NCBI RefSeq assembly: GCF_014297335.1
Contig: NZ_JACOQH010000005.1
Location: 1-64,000, forward strand
DNA from: Roseburia_D yibonii
GTDB lineage: Bacteria > Bacillota > Clostridia > Lachnospirales > Lachnospiraceae
Direction of reading: 5' to 3'
DNA length: 64,000 bases
The notes beneath the pieces are model-generated. The model searched no databases, had not been told where the DNA came from, and saw only the letters and a program-made list of their open reading frames with translations. The position numbers were made by a program, and so were the translations under genes. Shown here piece after piece: positions 49,646 through 57,833 of the stretch. Position 1 is the first letter of the stretch. The number at the start of each line of letters is the position of its first letter.

Positions 49646-50404
49646 TTATCCCCGGATCACGTCACTCATATCATAACGTCCCGCCGGCTTTCCATTTAAG
49701 AATTTCGCTGCTTCGATCGCGCCTTTCCCAAAGATGGCTCTCGAATATGCCGTATGCTTCACTTCGATCACTTCATCCATTCCGGCAAAGATGATCTCAT
49801 GCTCACCGACAATACTGCCGCCACGGACCGCGGAAATGCCGATCTCATTTTTTTCTCTCTTCTTGCGCTCTTTCGTGCGGTCATATTTATATTCATAATC
49901 TCCGCCCACCGCGTCGTTCAGACAGTCCGCAAGCGCAAGCGCAGTACCGCTCGGTGCGTCTAACTTCTGGTTATGGTGTTTTTCCACGATCTCCATATCA
50001 AAGCCTGCCGGTGCGAGGATCTTTACGATCTTTGGCAGGATCTCAAGCAGCGTGTTGACGCCTAGTGACATGTTTGCAGACTTTAACACTGCCACTTTTT
50101 TGCTGCTCTCCTCCACTTTTTTTAACTGCTCTTCCGAAAGCCCGGTACTGCACAAAACCACCGGGATCTGACGCTTCACGCAATAATCAAGCAGGCCGTC
50201 CACTGCTGCCGCATTGGAGAAATCGATCACCGCATCTGCCTCGACCTCGCAGTCCTCGATCGAAGCGTAGACCGGATAATCGTTTTTGATCCCGTCATAC
50301 TGATCGATCCCTGCCACGATCTCAACCGTTTCATCCTGCTCTATGAGGCCCGTAATGACCTGCCCCATTCTTCCGTTACATCCGTTCATGATCACTTTTG
50401 TCAT
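49646..50404 (-). CDS. dapB: 4-hydroxy-tetrahydrodipicolinate reductase
   Basis: 252 residues from ATG 50404 (MTKVIMNG), with AAAGG about 10 nt upstream; a GTG 12 bp earlier is too close to that site. Rossmann motif NGCNGRMGQVI, the EKHHNQKLDAPSGTAL catalytic block with the His pair and Lys, and SIVGEHEIIFAG. Second step of the DAP/lysine branch, NAD(P)H-dependent. Lies 51 bp after dapA in one transcript under the lysine riboswitch. Confidence 0.96.
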   Translation of the reverse strand: MTKVIMNGCNGRMGQVITGLIEQDETVEIVAGIDQYDGIKNDYPVYASIEDCEVEADAVIDFSNAAAVDGLLDYCVKRQIPVVLCSTGLSEEQLKKVEESSKKVAVLKSANMSLGVNTLLEILPKIVKILAPAGFDMEIVEKHHNQKLDAPSGTALALADCLNDAVGGDYEYKYDRTKERKKREKNEIGISAVRGGSIVGEHEIIFAGMDEVIEVKHTAYSRAIFGKGAIEAAKFLNGKPAGRYDMSDVIRG

Positions 50405-50455
50405 TTTTTTATACACCTTTATCTTTCCGGTTCTTCCCTGCCTGTTGCCAAATTC

Positions 50456-51346
50456 CTATGCCAGCTTTATGCCATACGCTTTCATGACCTCTGCTAACTT
50501 CTTCGCGTTTTCCTCTCCCATTTCACAGAGTGGGGAACGCAGACTTCCGACATTCATTCCCATCAGGTTCATCGCCTTCTTTACCGGGATCGGATTGACC
50601 TCGGAGAAGAGCGCATCCACAAGCGGAAGTGCCTCTCTTTGCAGTTTCATCGCCTTTTTGGTATCTCCTGCGAGATAGCTTGCCACCATGTCATGCACTT
50701 TCTGCGGTGCCACATTGGACCAGACAGAGATCACACCGATTCCTCCGATGGAAAGTAACGGAACAACCAGTCCGTCTTCTCCGGAGTACAGATCCAGTTT
50801 TCCGTCTGTCAGATACATGGTCTTGGATGCCTGCGCGACATTTCCGGTCGCTTCCTTTAAGCCCACGATATTTTCCTCATGCTCAAACAGGTACGCGGTT
50901 GTCTCCGGCAGCATGTTGCATCCGGTTCTTCCCGGTACGTTGTACATGATGATCGGTGTCTTTACCGCCTGCGCGATCTGGGAATAATGTGAGATCAGTC
51001 CGTTCTGGGTCGCTTTGTTATAGTACGGTGTTACCACGAGCAGGCCATCCACTCCTGCCTCTTCGGCTTCCTTGGAAAGCTGAATCGCTGTTTTTGTGCA
51101 GTTCGAACCGGTTCCCGCAACAACCGGAACACGATGTTTGGTAAATTCCACTGCCGCACGGATCACCGCTGCGTGTTCCTCCATGGTAAGTGTCGATCCC
51201 TCGCCGGTCGTTCCTGCGATCACGATACAGTCTGTACCGTTTGTGATCTGGTAATTGATGATCTCCTCGAGTTTTTCGTAATTCACATCCAGATTTTCCT
51301 TCATCGGTGTGACGATCGCAACTCCTGCTCCTTTAAAAATAGCCAT
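50456..51346 (-). CDS. dapA: 4-hydroxy-tetrahydrodipicolinate synthase
   Basis: 296 residues from ATG 51346 (MAIFKGAGVAI), with AGGAGGAAA upstream; the frame to 51418 runs through a hairpin and is rejected. (beta/alpha)8 aldolase with GTTGEGSTL, the catalytic Tyr in MYNVPGRTGCN and the Schiff-base Lys in IVGLKEATGN. Condenses pyruvate with aspartate semialdehyde, the entry to lysine and DAP for peptidoglycan. Confidence 0.96.
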   Translation of the reverse strand: MAIFKGAGVAIVTPMKENLDVNYEKLEEIINYQITNGTDCIVIAGTTGEGSTLTMEEHAAVIRAAVEFTKHRVPVVAGTGSNCTKTAIQLSKEAEEAGVDGLLVVTPYYNKATQNGLISHYSQIAQAVKTPIIMYNVPGRTGCNMLPETTAYLFEHEENIVGLKEATGNVAQASKTMYLTDGKLDLYSGEDGLVVPLLSIGGIGVISVWSNVAPQKVHDMVASYLAGDTKKAMKLQREALPLVDALFSEVNPIPVKKAMNLMGMNVGSLRSPLCEMGEENAKKLAEVMKAYGIKLA

Positions 51347-51390
51347 AACATTTTCCTCCTGTATGTAATATATGGTAATTCTCTTTCTTA

Positions 51391-51510
51391 TGAAATAAAG
51401 TGTGCGCTTACCGCACACTTTCGCGCGCGAGCGGTATGTTCAACATAAACTTCATCTCCGCGAGCTGCGCATCCCCGCGGAGCGTTTTTAAATCATAGGA
51501 AGAATTTCCT
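51391..51510 (-). other. Tandem hairpins between the lysine riboswitch and dapA
   Basis: Minus strand, after the riboswitch terminator: CATAGGAA/TTCCTATG (51493-51512), CTCCGCG/CGCGGAG (51459-51485) and AAAGTGTGCG/CGCACACTTT (51395-51420). The last is followed by ATTTC and could be a second terminator or a ribosome/RNase barrier. Confidence 0.6.
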
Positions 51511-51515
51511 ATGGT

Positions 51516-51758
51516 TTGAAAAAGACCGGCCCCATGGACCGGTCAAAAGCTTCTTCTTGTATTACCCAAACCTCTGATAGCGCCCCATCCGTTGCCAGAT
51601 GACAGTCAAATGGCTGTTCGCCAAGTGCCCAAGGAATATGCCTGTCAGGTAACATACCCTTTCGGCGTTCTCTCCTTTCACCCGTCGTCTCCTGTTCCTG
51701 CCACATCAGACCGGCTACTCATAGATCACGCAACCTCTATCTTCACATTTTTACTTGT
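51516..51758 (-). ncRNA. Lysine riboswitch (L-box) with intrinsic terminator
   Basis: Minus strand aptamer from AGAGGTTGC (51730-51738) through GGGTGAAAGG, GCCGAAAGG, TTACCTGACAGG and back to CTATCAGAGG (51571-51580): the conserved L-box core. The terminator GACCGGTC/GGCCGGTC with five T residues lies at 51516-51543. Lysine binding would end transcription before dapA. Confidence 0.95.
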
Positions 51759-51765
51759 TAAATTT

Positions 51766-51794
51766 ACTATATCACTGACAAATATCTCTGTCAA
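51766..51794 (-). promoter_or_regulatory. Promoter of the lysine riboswitch-dapA-dapB transcript
   Basis: Minus strand perfect TTGACA (51789-51794), 17 bp, TATAGT (51766-51771). It sits directly after the stop region of the CobO-type gene (51801), so the two transcripts are closely adjacent. Confidence 0.88.
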
Positions 51795-51800
51795 CAGTCA

Positions 51801-52283
51801 TTACTTCTCCGAAGTAATATTGTAGATCTCATCGACGTACGGACGGATCTCTTCTTTTAATACACGCCCGGTAAGGATCAGATCGACATCATCTTCCTTC
51901 TCACGGATCAGAAGCTCCAATTCTTCCACCGAAACGATCCCGTTATCCACAAGTCCGAGCACCTCATCTAAGATCAGCATGTCGCACTCTCTGGTCGTTA
52001 ATACCTTTCTCGCGAAATTGATGCCGTTTCGCATATTGATCTTTTCTTCTTCCTGTTCCGCTTCCGACAGCTCGTCATAATATCCGGTTGCCTTCTCAAA
52101 GCAGAATACCTTGATCTCCGGCTCTAACCTTTCATAATAGGCACTGCTCTCGCCCTTGCCTTTTAAGAATTTTATGACGTACGCATTTCTGCCTTCACTT
52201 GCAGCACGCAGCGCATTTCCAAGTGCGGCATTTGTTTTTCCCCGTCCCGCACCATAGTAAACCTGAACATGTCCTGTACCCAA
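51801..52283 (-). CDS. cobO: ATP:corrinoid adenosyltransferase, CobO/CobA type
   Basis: 160 residues, P-loop fold: Walker A YYGAGRGKTNAALG at the N-terminus, Walker B-like MLILDEVLGLVD, and a C-terminal LTGRVLKEEIRPYVDE. The enzyme adenosylates cob(I)alamin-type corrinoids. The start is a TTG at 52283 (reading M-G-T-G-H), with GGAGG 6-7 nt upstream; no ATG fits. The protein is a little shorter than usual (about 175-200). No other cobalamin gene is nearby. Confidence 0.88.
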   Translation of the reverse strand: MGTGHVQVYYGAGRGKTNAALGNALRAASEGRNAYVIKFLKGKGESSAYYERLEPEIKVFCFEKATGYYDELSEAEQEEEKINMRNGINFARKVLTTRECDMLILDEVLGLVDNGIVSVEELELLIREKEDDVDLILTGRVLKEEIRPYVDEIYNITSEK

Positions 52284-52368
52284 TTTTGGCCTCCTCCGCT
52301 TTTTTCAAGCATCGTATCATATTATCAGATTTCTTTAAAATACCACAATACCGCAAAAAAAGCAAATT

Positions 52369-52995
52369 TTATTCCAGGAACTCGATCTTGCTGACCGAAA
52401 TCTCATACGCCATCCGCTTCTCTGTTTCCGTCTCGCTGATCTTTTTTATGTACTCACGGCTCTGTATCCTGCCCCAGATCTGTACATGTCCGCCAACCGC
52501 GAATCCGGAAGCGAAGCGCGCGTTTCTTCCCCAGCAGATACATGGGATATAATCGGATTTTCCATAGGACCGGTTTACTGCGATCAAAAGATCCGCGATC
52601 TCACGTCCGAGCGGTGTCTTCCGGTAGATCGGTGCCTTACAGATATAACCGTCCAGAAAGATCTGGTTGCTCTTTACCTCGTCGCTCACTTCATCCACAA
52701 ATTCCAGTTCCCGCACAAAAACAGAGAGCACAAGGCGGTTTTTCTTTTCCTCGTGGCGGTTGTAGGAACGAAACTGTCCGGTCACATAGATCTTCTGTCC
52801 GATGCAGCTTTGTTTCGTGTCCACCAGCCGTTCGGAAACCATGAGCGGTATGTAATCCATATAATTGCTCAACCGGTTCACCGCAATCTCTACCATATAA
52901 AAGCCTTCTCCGTAAACCTCGTGACTGAACGTGAAATCCGAAACGATTTCCCCTACCATTGATACCTGATTGTTTTCAAAAATTTTATCTGCCAT
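52369..52995 (-). CDS. Tandem OB-fold single-stranded DNA-binding-like protein
   Basis: 208 residues from ATG 52995 (MADKIFENNQ) with AGGAAGGGAG upstream; a frame to 53142 has no site. Two SSB-like OB folds lie in tandem: residues 5-105 (VSMVGEIVSDFTF ... VYVTGQFRSYNRHE) and 112-208 (IFLDGYICKAPIYRKTPLGREIADLLIAVNR, listed as two short parts, then GHVQIWGRIQSREY). The second half has the more typical SSB pattern PLGREIADL. It lacks the acidic Asp-Asp-Ile-Pro-Phe type tail used by canonical SSB to recruit partners. Probably a second SSB-like protein; role unknown. Confidence 0.75.
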   Translation of the reverse strand: MADKIFENNQVSMVGEIVSDFTFSHEVYGEGFYMVEIAVNRLSNYMDYIPLMVSERLVDTKQSCIGQKIYVTGQFRSYNRHEEKKNRLVLSVFVRELEFVDEVSDEVKSNQIFLDGYICKAPIYRKTPLGREIADLLIAVNRSYGKSDYIPCICWGRNARFASGFAVGGHVQIWGRIQSREYIKKISETETEKRMAYEISVSKIEFLE

Positions 52996-53268
52996 GAATT
53001 TTTCTCCCTTCCTCTCGCCCGGCGCTTTTTCTTCTGCTGCCCGTCGGCTCATGTACATCGATGGCATATCGACTTGTATCCTGCTATATGTGTATTCCAT
53101 GTCTTTGTTATTTAGAACTCCCTTCTGCATTTGTCTTCCCATTCCCCGGAATGGTTATTAAGTTATCACGCCGCGCACTCAAAATGTGCTTCAATTTGTC
53201 GATAACATTTCTTTTCTCTCTTCCGCGCCTGCGATCCCCGGTATCCCCCGATATTTCACGAAAACTGC

Positions 53269-53330
53269 TTGCGTATTGAAAAAAATGTGATAAAATAAAA
53301 AGGTCGGTCATTTATAGACCCTTTTTTTGA
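53269..53330 (+). promoter_or_regulatory. typA promoter and hairpin at the transcript start
   Basis: TTGCGT (53269-53274), 16 bp, TAAAAT (53291-53296). At the predicted start lies AAGGTC...GACCCTTTTTTT (53300-53328), a short hairpin with a T run that might act as an attenuator. The rest of 52996-53334 holds only the 5' regions of the two flanking genes. Confidence 0.4.
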
Positions 53331-53370
53331 ACTGTTGTTTTTTCTTCTATATAGAAAGAGGTACAAATTT

Positions 53371-55203
53371 ATGAAAATGAAACGAGAAGACGTTCGTAAC
53401 ATCGCCATCATTGCACACGTTGACCACGGTAAGACCACTCTGGTAGACGGTCTGTTAAAGCAAAGCGGTGTCTTCCGTGACAACCAGGAAGTACAGGAAC
53501 GTGTTATGGACTCCAACGACATTGAGCGTGAAAGAGGTATCACCATCCTTTCCAAAAACACTGCCGTATATTACAAGGATACCAAGATCAACATCATCGA
53601 TACTCCGGGACATGCGGATTTCGGTGGCGAGGTAGAGCGTATCTTAAAGATGGTAAACGGCGTTGTTCTGTTAGTCGATGCCTTTGAAGGTGTTATGCCG
53701 CAGACCAAATTCGTACTGATGAAAGCACTGGCTTTGAATCTTCCGGTCATTGTATGCTTAAACAAGATCGACCGTCCGGAAGCAAGACCTGCCGAAGTTG
53801 TGGACGAAGTGCTGGAATTATTCATGGATCTGGATGCTTCTGACGAACAGCTCGACTGCCCGTTCCTTTATGCTTCTGCCAGAGAAGGCTATGCCATGAA
53901 GGATTTAAATGATGAAAAGAAAGATATGACGCCTCTCTTTGAGACGATCGTTAATTATATCCCGGCTCCGGAAGGCGATCCGGATGCCAATACCCAGGTA
54001 CTGATCAGTACCATCGACTACAACGAGTACGTTGGACGTATCGGTGTCGGCAAGATTGATAACGGATGCTTAAAAGTCAATCAGGAAGCTGTTGTGGTAA
54101 ACCACCACGAACCGGACAAAAAAGAGCGTGTCCGCATCAGCAAGCTGTATGAATTTGACGGATTAAATAAAGTAGAAGTGACCGAGGCAAAGATCGGTGC
54201 GATCGTTGCGATCTCCGGTATCGCTGATATCCACATCGGAGATACGATCTGCGCACCGGAAAACCCGGAGGCGATTCCGTTCCAGAAGATCTCCGAGCCT
54301 ACGATCTCCATGAACTTTATCGTAAACGACTCTCCGCTTGCCGGACAGGAAGGTAAGTATGTCACCTCCCGCCACATCAGAGACCGTCTGTTCCGCGAGC
54401 TGAACACCGACGTTTCCCTGCGTGTCGAAGAGACCGAGAGCCCGGACTGCTACAAGGTTTCCGGCCGTGGCGAGCTTCACTTATCCGTTCTGATCGAGAA
54501 CATGCGCCGTGAAGGCTATGAATTCGCAGTCAGCAAAGCGGAAGTTCTCTACAAGACAGACGAAAACGGCAAACGCCTTGAGCCTATGGAGATCGCTTAT
54601 GTCGATGTCCCGGATGATTTCACCGGAGCCGTAATCCAGAAGCTCAGCCAGAGAAAAGGTGAATTACAGAATATGGGACCGATCAGCGGTGGTTACACCC
54701 GTATCCAGTTCCGTATCCCGTCCCGTGGACTGATCGGTTATCGTGGTGAGTTCTTAACCGATACCAAGGGAAATGGTATCATCAACACCATCTTCGACGG
54801 CTATGACGCTTACCGCGGTGATATCGAATATCGTCCGACCGGTTCCCTGATCGCATTCGAGACCGGCGAATCCGTAACTTACGGTCTGTTTGCCGCACAG
54901 GATCGTGGTACCCTCTTTATCGGACCTGGCGAAAAGGTTTATGCCGGAATGGTCATCGGCCAGAGTTCCCGCGCGGAAGACATCGAGATCAACGTATGCA
55001 AGAAGAAGCACCTGACCAACACACGTTCTTCTTCCGCAGACGAAGCGCTGACACTGGTTCCGCCTAAGATTTTAAGTCTGGAACAGGCGATCGACTTTAT
55101 CGACACGGACGAGCTTCTTGAGGTAACACCGGAAAATCTCCGTATCCGCAAACGTATCCTTGACCCGACCCTCCGCAAGAGAGCAGGTTTTAAGAAAAAC
55201 TAA
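53371..55203 (+). CDS. typA: Translational GTPase TypA/BipA
   Basis: 610 residues from ATG 53371 (MKMKREDVRNI), with AGAGG upstream; the frame to 53335 has no site. G1 AHVDHGKTT, switch region RERGITI, G3 DTPGHADFGG, G4 NKIDRP. Domains 2, 3 and 5 follow as in EF-G, then the TypA-specific C-terminal domain with RSSSADEALTLVPPK. A ribosome-associated GTPase involved in 50S assembly and stress growth. Confidence 0.97.
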   Translation: MKMKREDVRNIAIIAHVDHGKTTLVDGLLKQSGVFRDNQEVQERVMDSNDIERERGITILSKNTAVYYKDTKINIIDTPGHADFGGEVERILKMVNGVVLLVDAFEGVMPQTKFVLMKALALNLPVIVCLNKIDRPEARPAEVVDEVLELFMDLDASDEQLDCPFLYASAREGYAMKDLNDEKKDMTPLFETIVNYIPAPEGDPDANTQVLISTIDYNEYVGRIGVGKIDNGCLKVNQEAVVVNHHEPDKKERVRISKLYEFDGLNKVEVTEAKIGAIVAISGIADIHIGDTICAPENPEAIPFQKISEPTISMNFIVNDSPLAGQEGKYVTSRHIRDRLFRELNTDVSLRVEETESPDCYKVSGRGELHLSVLIENMRREGYEFAVSKAEVLYKTDENGKRLEPMEIAYVDVPDDFTGAVIQKLSQRKGELQNMGPISGGYTRIQFRIPSRGLIGYRGEFLTDTKGNGIINTIFDGYDAYRGDIEYRPTGSLIAFETGESVTYGLFAAQDRGTLFIGPGEKVYAGMVIGQSSRAEDIEINVCKKKHLTNTRSSSADEALTLVPPKILSLEQAIDFIDTDELLEVTPENLRIRKRILDPTLRKRAGFKKN

Positions 55204-55207
55204 GAGA

Positions 55208-55252
55208 TAAAAATGCTGCCGCACAGTAAAGACTGCACGGCAGCATTTTTTT
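55208..55252 (+). terminator. Intrinsic terminator after typA
   Basis: AAATGCTGCCG and ACAGT pair with ACTG and CGGCAGCATTT, followed by T residues; it also faces the end of the minus-strand gene at 55262. Confidence 0.9.
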
Positions 55253-55261
55253 ACGGAACAT

Positions 55262-56758
55262 TTATGGGATGCGCCCATTCTCATCATAAAGTGCCTTCCA
55301 TGGAATATTCCTCGGCAGCATTCCAAAATCTTTTCTCTGATACTCCGTCACAACGGTTCCTTTATCGATCCGCACCAGCCTGTCTGCCAAAGACAGCGCG
55401 TCCGCCATATTCACGGCAAGTATCACGACCGCGATCCCTTTTCGCAGCAGCTTCTCCTGCAGCTCCCAGATGTGGATCCGATGCCTTAGATCCGCACCCT
55501 TAAACGGCTGCACACAAAAGACGATCTTCGGTTTCTGGAGCATGATCCTTGTATAGACCAGATCATATTTTTCCATTTCGGTAAGTTCCTGCATCCTTTT
55601 GTCAAATACATTCTCTCCGAGGATCTCCTCAAAATCCGCCCGGATGCACCGTTTCATCTTACGGTTTCCCCAGATATTTTTTACTCTGTGATCCATGGCA
55701 ATACAGAGATTATCCATGTAACTCATGTCATAAAAAAGCATCGTTTCCGTCGGTTCCTCCCGGATAAACGCAATGCCACGGTCGCCACAGATCTTCGTCG
55801 CCCTGCCCTCCAGATAACAGGTTCCCGGATGGATCTCATCCTGTTTTTCCCCCTGAAAAAGCAGATACAGATCCCGGAAGATCCCCTCCTCCAGACTCTG
55901 GATCACCACGCACTCGCCCTGTGCCACTTTTAAATTAAAATTAAAAATGACATCTCCGCATAAGTGCCTTCCCTCAAAAACGATCTTGTTGGACTGTCTC
56001 TCTTTCAGGCTTTCGATATGATGTCTGACCTTCGCATTGTATTCTTCCGAATAGAAGTTCAATGTCTGCGCCTGCATCTGCTCTCCCGCCAGCGCTTTTA
56101 TGACCTTTCCGTTGCTCATCACGACTGCCCTGCCGCAGATCTGAAGGATCTCCTCAAAATGCGGACTGATATAGAGAAACGAAAATCCCTGTTTCGCGTA
56201 ATGTTTCATAAACGCATGGATCTTTTCGAGTTCTCCCTCATTGACCAGCGTTCCGATCTCGCGCATCACGATCAGACGGTAATCCGCGACGACCGCCCGG
56301 AGCAGTTCCACCACGAGCCGTTCAAACGAAGACAGTTTTTCGACTAACGTATCCGCCTCAATCTCCACTTCGATCTCATCCAAAAACGGCTGCAGCTGGC
56401 TTTTCAGCAGTTTTTTGCGGATCAGCTCCTGCCTAAATCCCTGGCGCAGGATAAAGATATTCGTAAGAACACTCTGTCCCTCCACAAGAGACGTCTGATC
56501 TGAGATCACCGCGATCCGTTTGTCATAATTTTTTCCCGCCTGCCACGAATTGACCAGCCTCTCCTTGTAATACATATAACCCGCATACAGCAGCGGATTT
56601 TCCCGCAACACGGAAAGCAGCTGCGGAAGCCCGTACGCGTTCACCGGAAGCAGCCCTACGATCTCCCCGGAAAAAACATTCAGTTCAAAATCTTTTAAGT
56701 ACGTTGTCTCCTCCTCTTTGTAGGTCACGCGCTCCATTCGTAAGATCTCTTTTTTCAT
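55262..56758 (-). CDS. RbsA-like tandem ABC protein with destroyed nucleotide sites (pseudo-ATPase)
   Basis: 498 residues with the length and two-domain layout of RbsA/MglA, but the ATP sites are gone. Where RbsA has GENGAGKST, this protein reads PVNAYGLPQ (residues 38-46), with Lys replaced by Leu44; the signature is LSSFERL instead of LSGGQ, and Walker B reads IVMREIG instead of LDEP. In the second half the Walker B DEPTRGID is VQPFKGAD. Fold landmarks remain (GEIVGLL, YISPHFEEI, ADRLVRIDKG). The ATG directly follows the kinase stop (TAGATG), so the two are made together. I infer a signalling or regulatory partner of the transporter or kinase rather than a transport motor. Confidence 0.85.
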   Translation of the reverse strand: MKKEILRMERVTYKEEETTYLKDFELNVFSGEIVGLLPVNAYGLPQLLSVLRENPLLYAGYMYYKERLVNSWQAGKNYDKRIAVISDQTSLVEGQSVLTNIFILRQGFRQELIRKKLLKSQLQPFLDEIEVEIEADTLVEKLSSFERLVVELLRAVVADYRLIVMREIGTLVNEGELEKIHAFMKHYAKQGFSFLYISPHFEEILQICGRAVVMSNGKVIKALAGEQMQAQTLNFYSEEYNAKVRHHIESLKERQSNKIVFEGRHLCGDVIFNFNLKVAQGECVVIQSLEEGIFRDLYLLFQGEKQDEIHPGTCYLEGRATKICGDRGIAFIREEPTETMLFYDMSYMDNLCIAMDHRVKNIWGNRKMKRCIRADFEEILGENVFDKRMQELTEMEKYDLVYTRIMLQKPKIVFCVQPFKGADLRHRIHIWELQEKLLRKGIAVVILAVNMADALSLADRLVRIDKGTVVTEYQRKDFGMLPRNIPWKALYDENGRIP

Positions 56759-57808
56759 CTACACACTCCGCTTCTTCCATTCTCTCTCGTTTTTGATGAT
56801 CGGGATCGTGATCTCAACCTCTGTCCCGACACCTTCCATCGAAAAGATATGCATCCCGTATTCCTTCCCGAACAAAAGCTGGATCCGGTTATTTACATTT
56901 ACCAGGGCGATCCCGCCGCTCTTCTCATTTTTCTGGAGATCAAACTGCTCAACGGTCTTTCCGAGTTTTTCATTTAACCGCTCTAGGGTCTGCTCATCCA
57001 TGCCTACCCCATCATCGGAGATCTTGATGAGCAGTCTGGTCTGCGTCAGTCCCAGGCGGATCGTGAGATTTCCGGTTCCGATCTTTAATTCCGTTCCGTG
57101 AATGATACTGTTTTCCAGGATCGGCTGTAAGGTGAGTTTCGGTATCCGGCACCGCAGAATGCTCTCCCGGTCTTCCTCGTCACATTCGATGTGGAGTCTT
57201 AGCCGGTCCCCAAAACGATACTGCTGGATCTTAAAATAGGTCTTGCAGTTATCCAGCTCCTCCTCCACGGCTACCATATTCTCCGTTTTGCTGATCGTAT
57301 ACCGGAAAAACGCCGCAAGCGCCTCTGTCATCTCCGCAACACTCTCCACGCCGGCGATCAGCGCCTCGCTCCTTATCCCGTCCAAGGTGTTGTATAAAAA
57401 ATGCGGATTGATCTGGTTTTGCAGGGCGAGATACTGCGCCTGCCGCTTGTTCAAGTTTACCACCTGCGTAGAATTTAAGATCTCGCTGATCTTTTTTTCT
57501 TCCAGATAGGTATAGGGCGTGAGCATGATATCCTGGCTGTCGATCTCCTCAAACGGAAGATAGCCGTCCAAAAACTGCTCAACCTTATGCCTCCAGCGCA
57601 GATACGGGCACGCGATCCCGAAATACGCAAAGGAGATAAGAAGCAGGAAGCAGACCGTCATGACCACAAACGGTACGATCGCCGCTCCCTTCCTCACTGC
57701 CTGGTAAAAATAGCTGCCGGTCATAAAGATCCCGAGCAGACCTGCCGCCACCGTAAAAGCCACGATCCGGTTGGAGATAAAAGACATTTTTTTGAATTGT
57801 TTTCCCAT
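56759..57808 (-). CDS. YesM-type sensor histidine kinase without an extracellular domain
   Basis: 349 residues. Two transmembrane helices (14-36 and 43-66) with a loop of only about six residues between them, then a cytosolic part with the His-kinase motif QNQINPHFLYNTL (phospho-His 136), N box LQPILENSIIHG and G box SDDGVGMDE. YesM kinases usually have a large outside sensor; this one has none, so the signal must come from a partner or the membrane. 25 bp after the regulator gene and 0 bp before the pseudo-ATPase gene. Confidence 0.93.
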   Translation of the reverse strand: MGKQFKKMSFISNRIVAFTVAAGLLGIFMTGSYFYQAVRKGAAIVPFVVMTVCFLLLISFAYFGIACPYLRWRHKVEQFLDGYLPFEEIDSQDIMLTPYTYLEEKKISEILNSTQVVNLNKRQAQYLALQNQINPHFLYNTLDGIRSEALIAGVESVAEMTEALAAFFRYTISKTENMVAVEEELDNCKTYFKIQQYRFGDRLRLHIECDEEDRESILRCRIPKLTLQPILENSIIHGTELKIGTGNLTIRLGLTQTRLLIKISDDGVGMDEQTLERLNEKLGKTVEQFDLQKNEKSGGIALVNVNNRIQLLFGKEYGMHIFSMEGVGTEVEITIPIIKNEREWKKRSV

Positions 57809-57833
57809 GTGTTATTCCAAGCTCCTTTTTCGA

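Noticed and set aside
51509..51706. 65-codon frame over the dapA leader
   Set aside because: It lies within the lysine riboswitch and has no ribosome-binding site or family likeness.
53300..53328. Riboswitch or T-box ahead of typA
   Set aside because: Only one small hairpin is present and no T-box, L-box or other known core sequence can be found.
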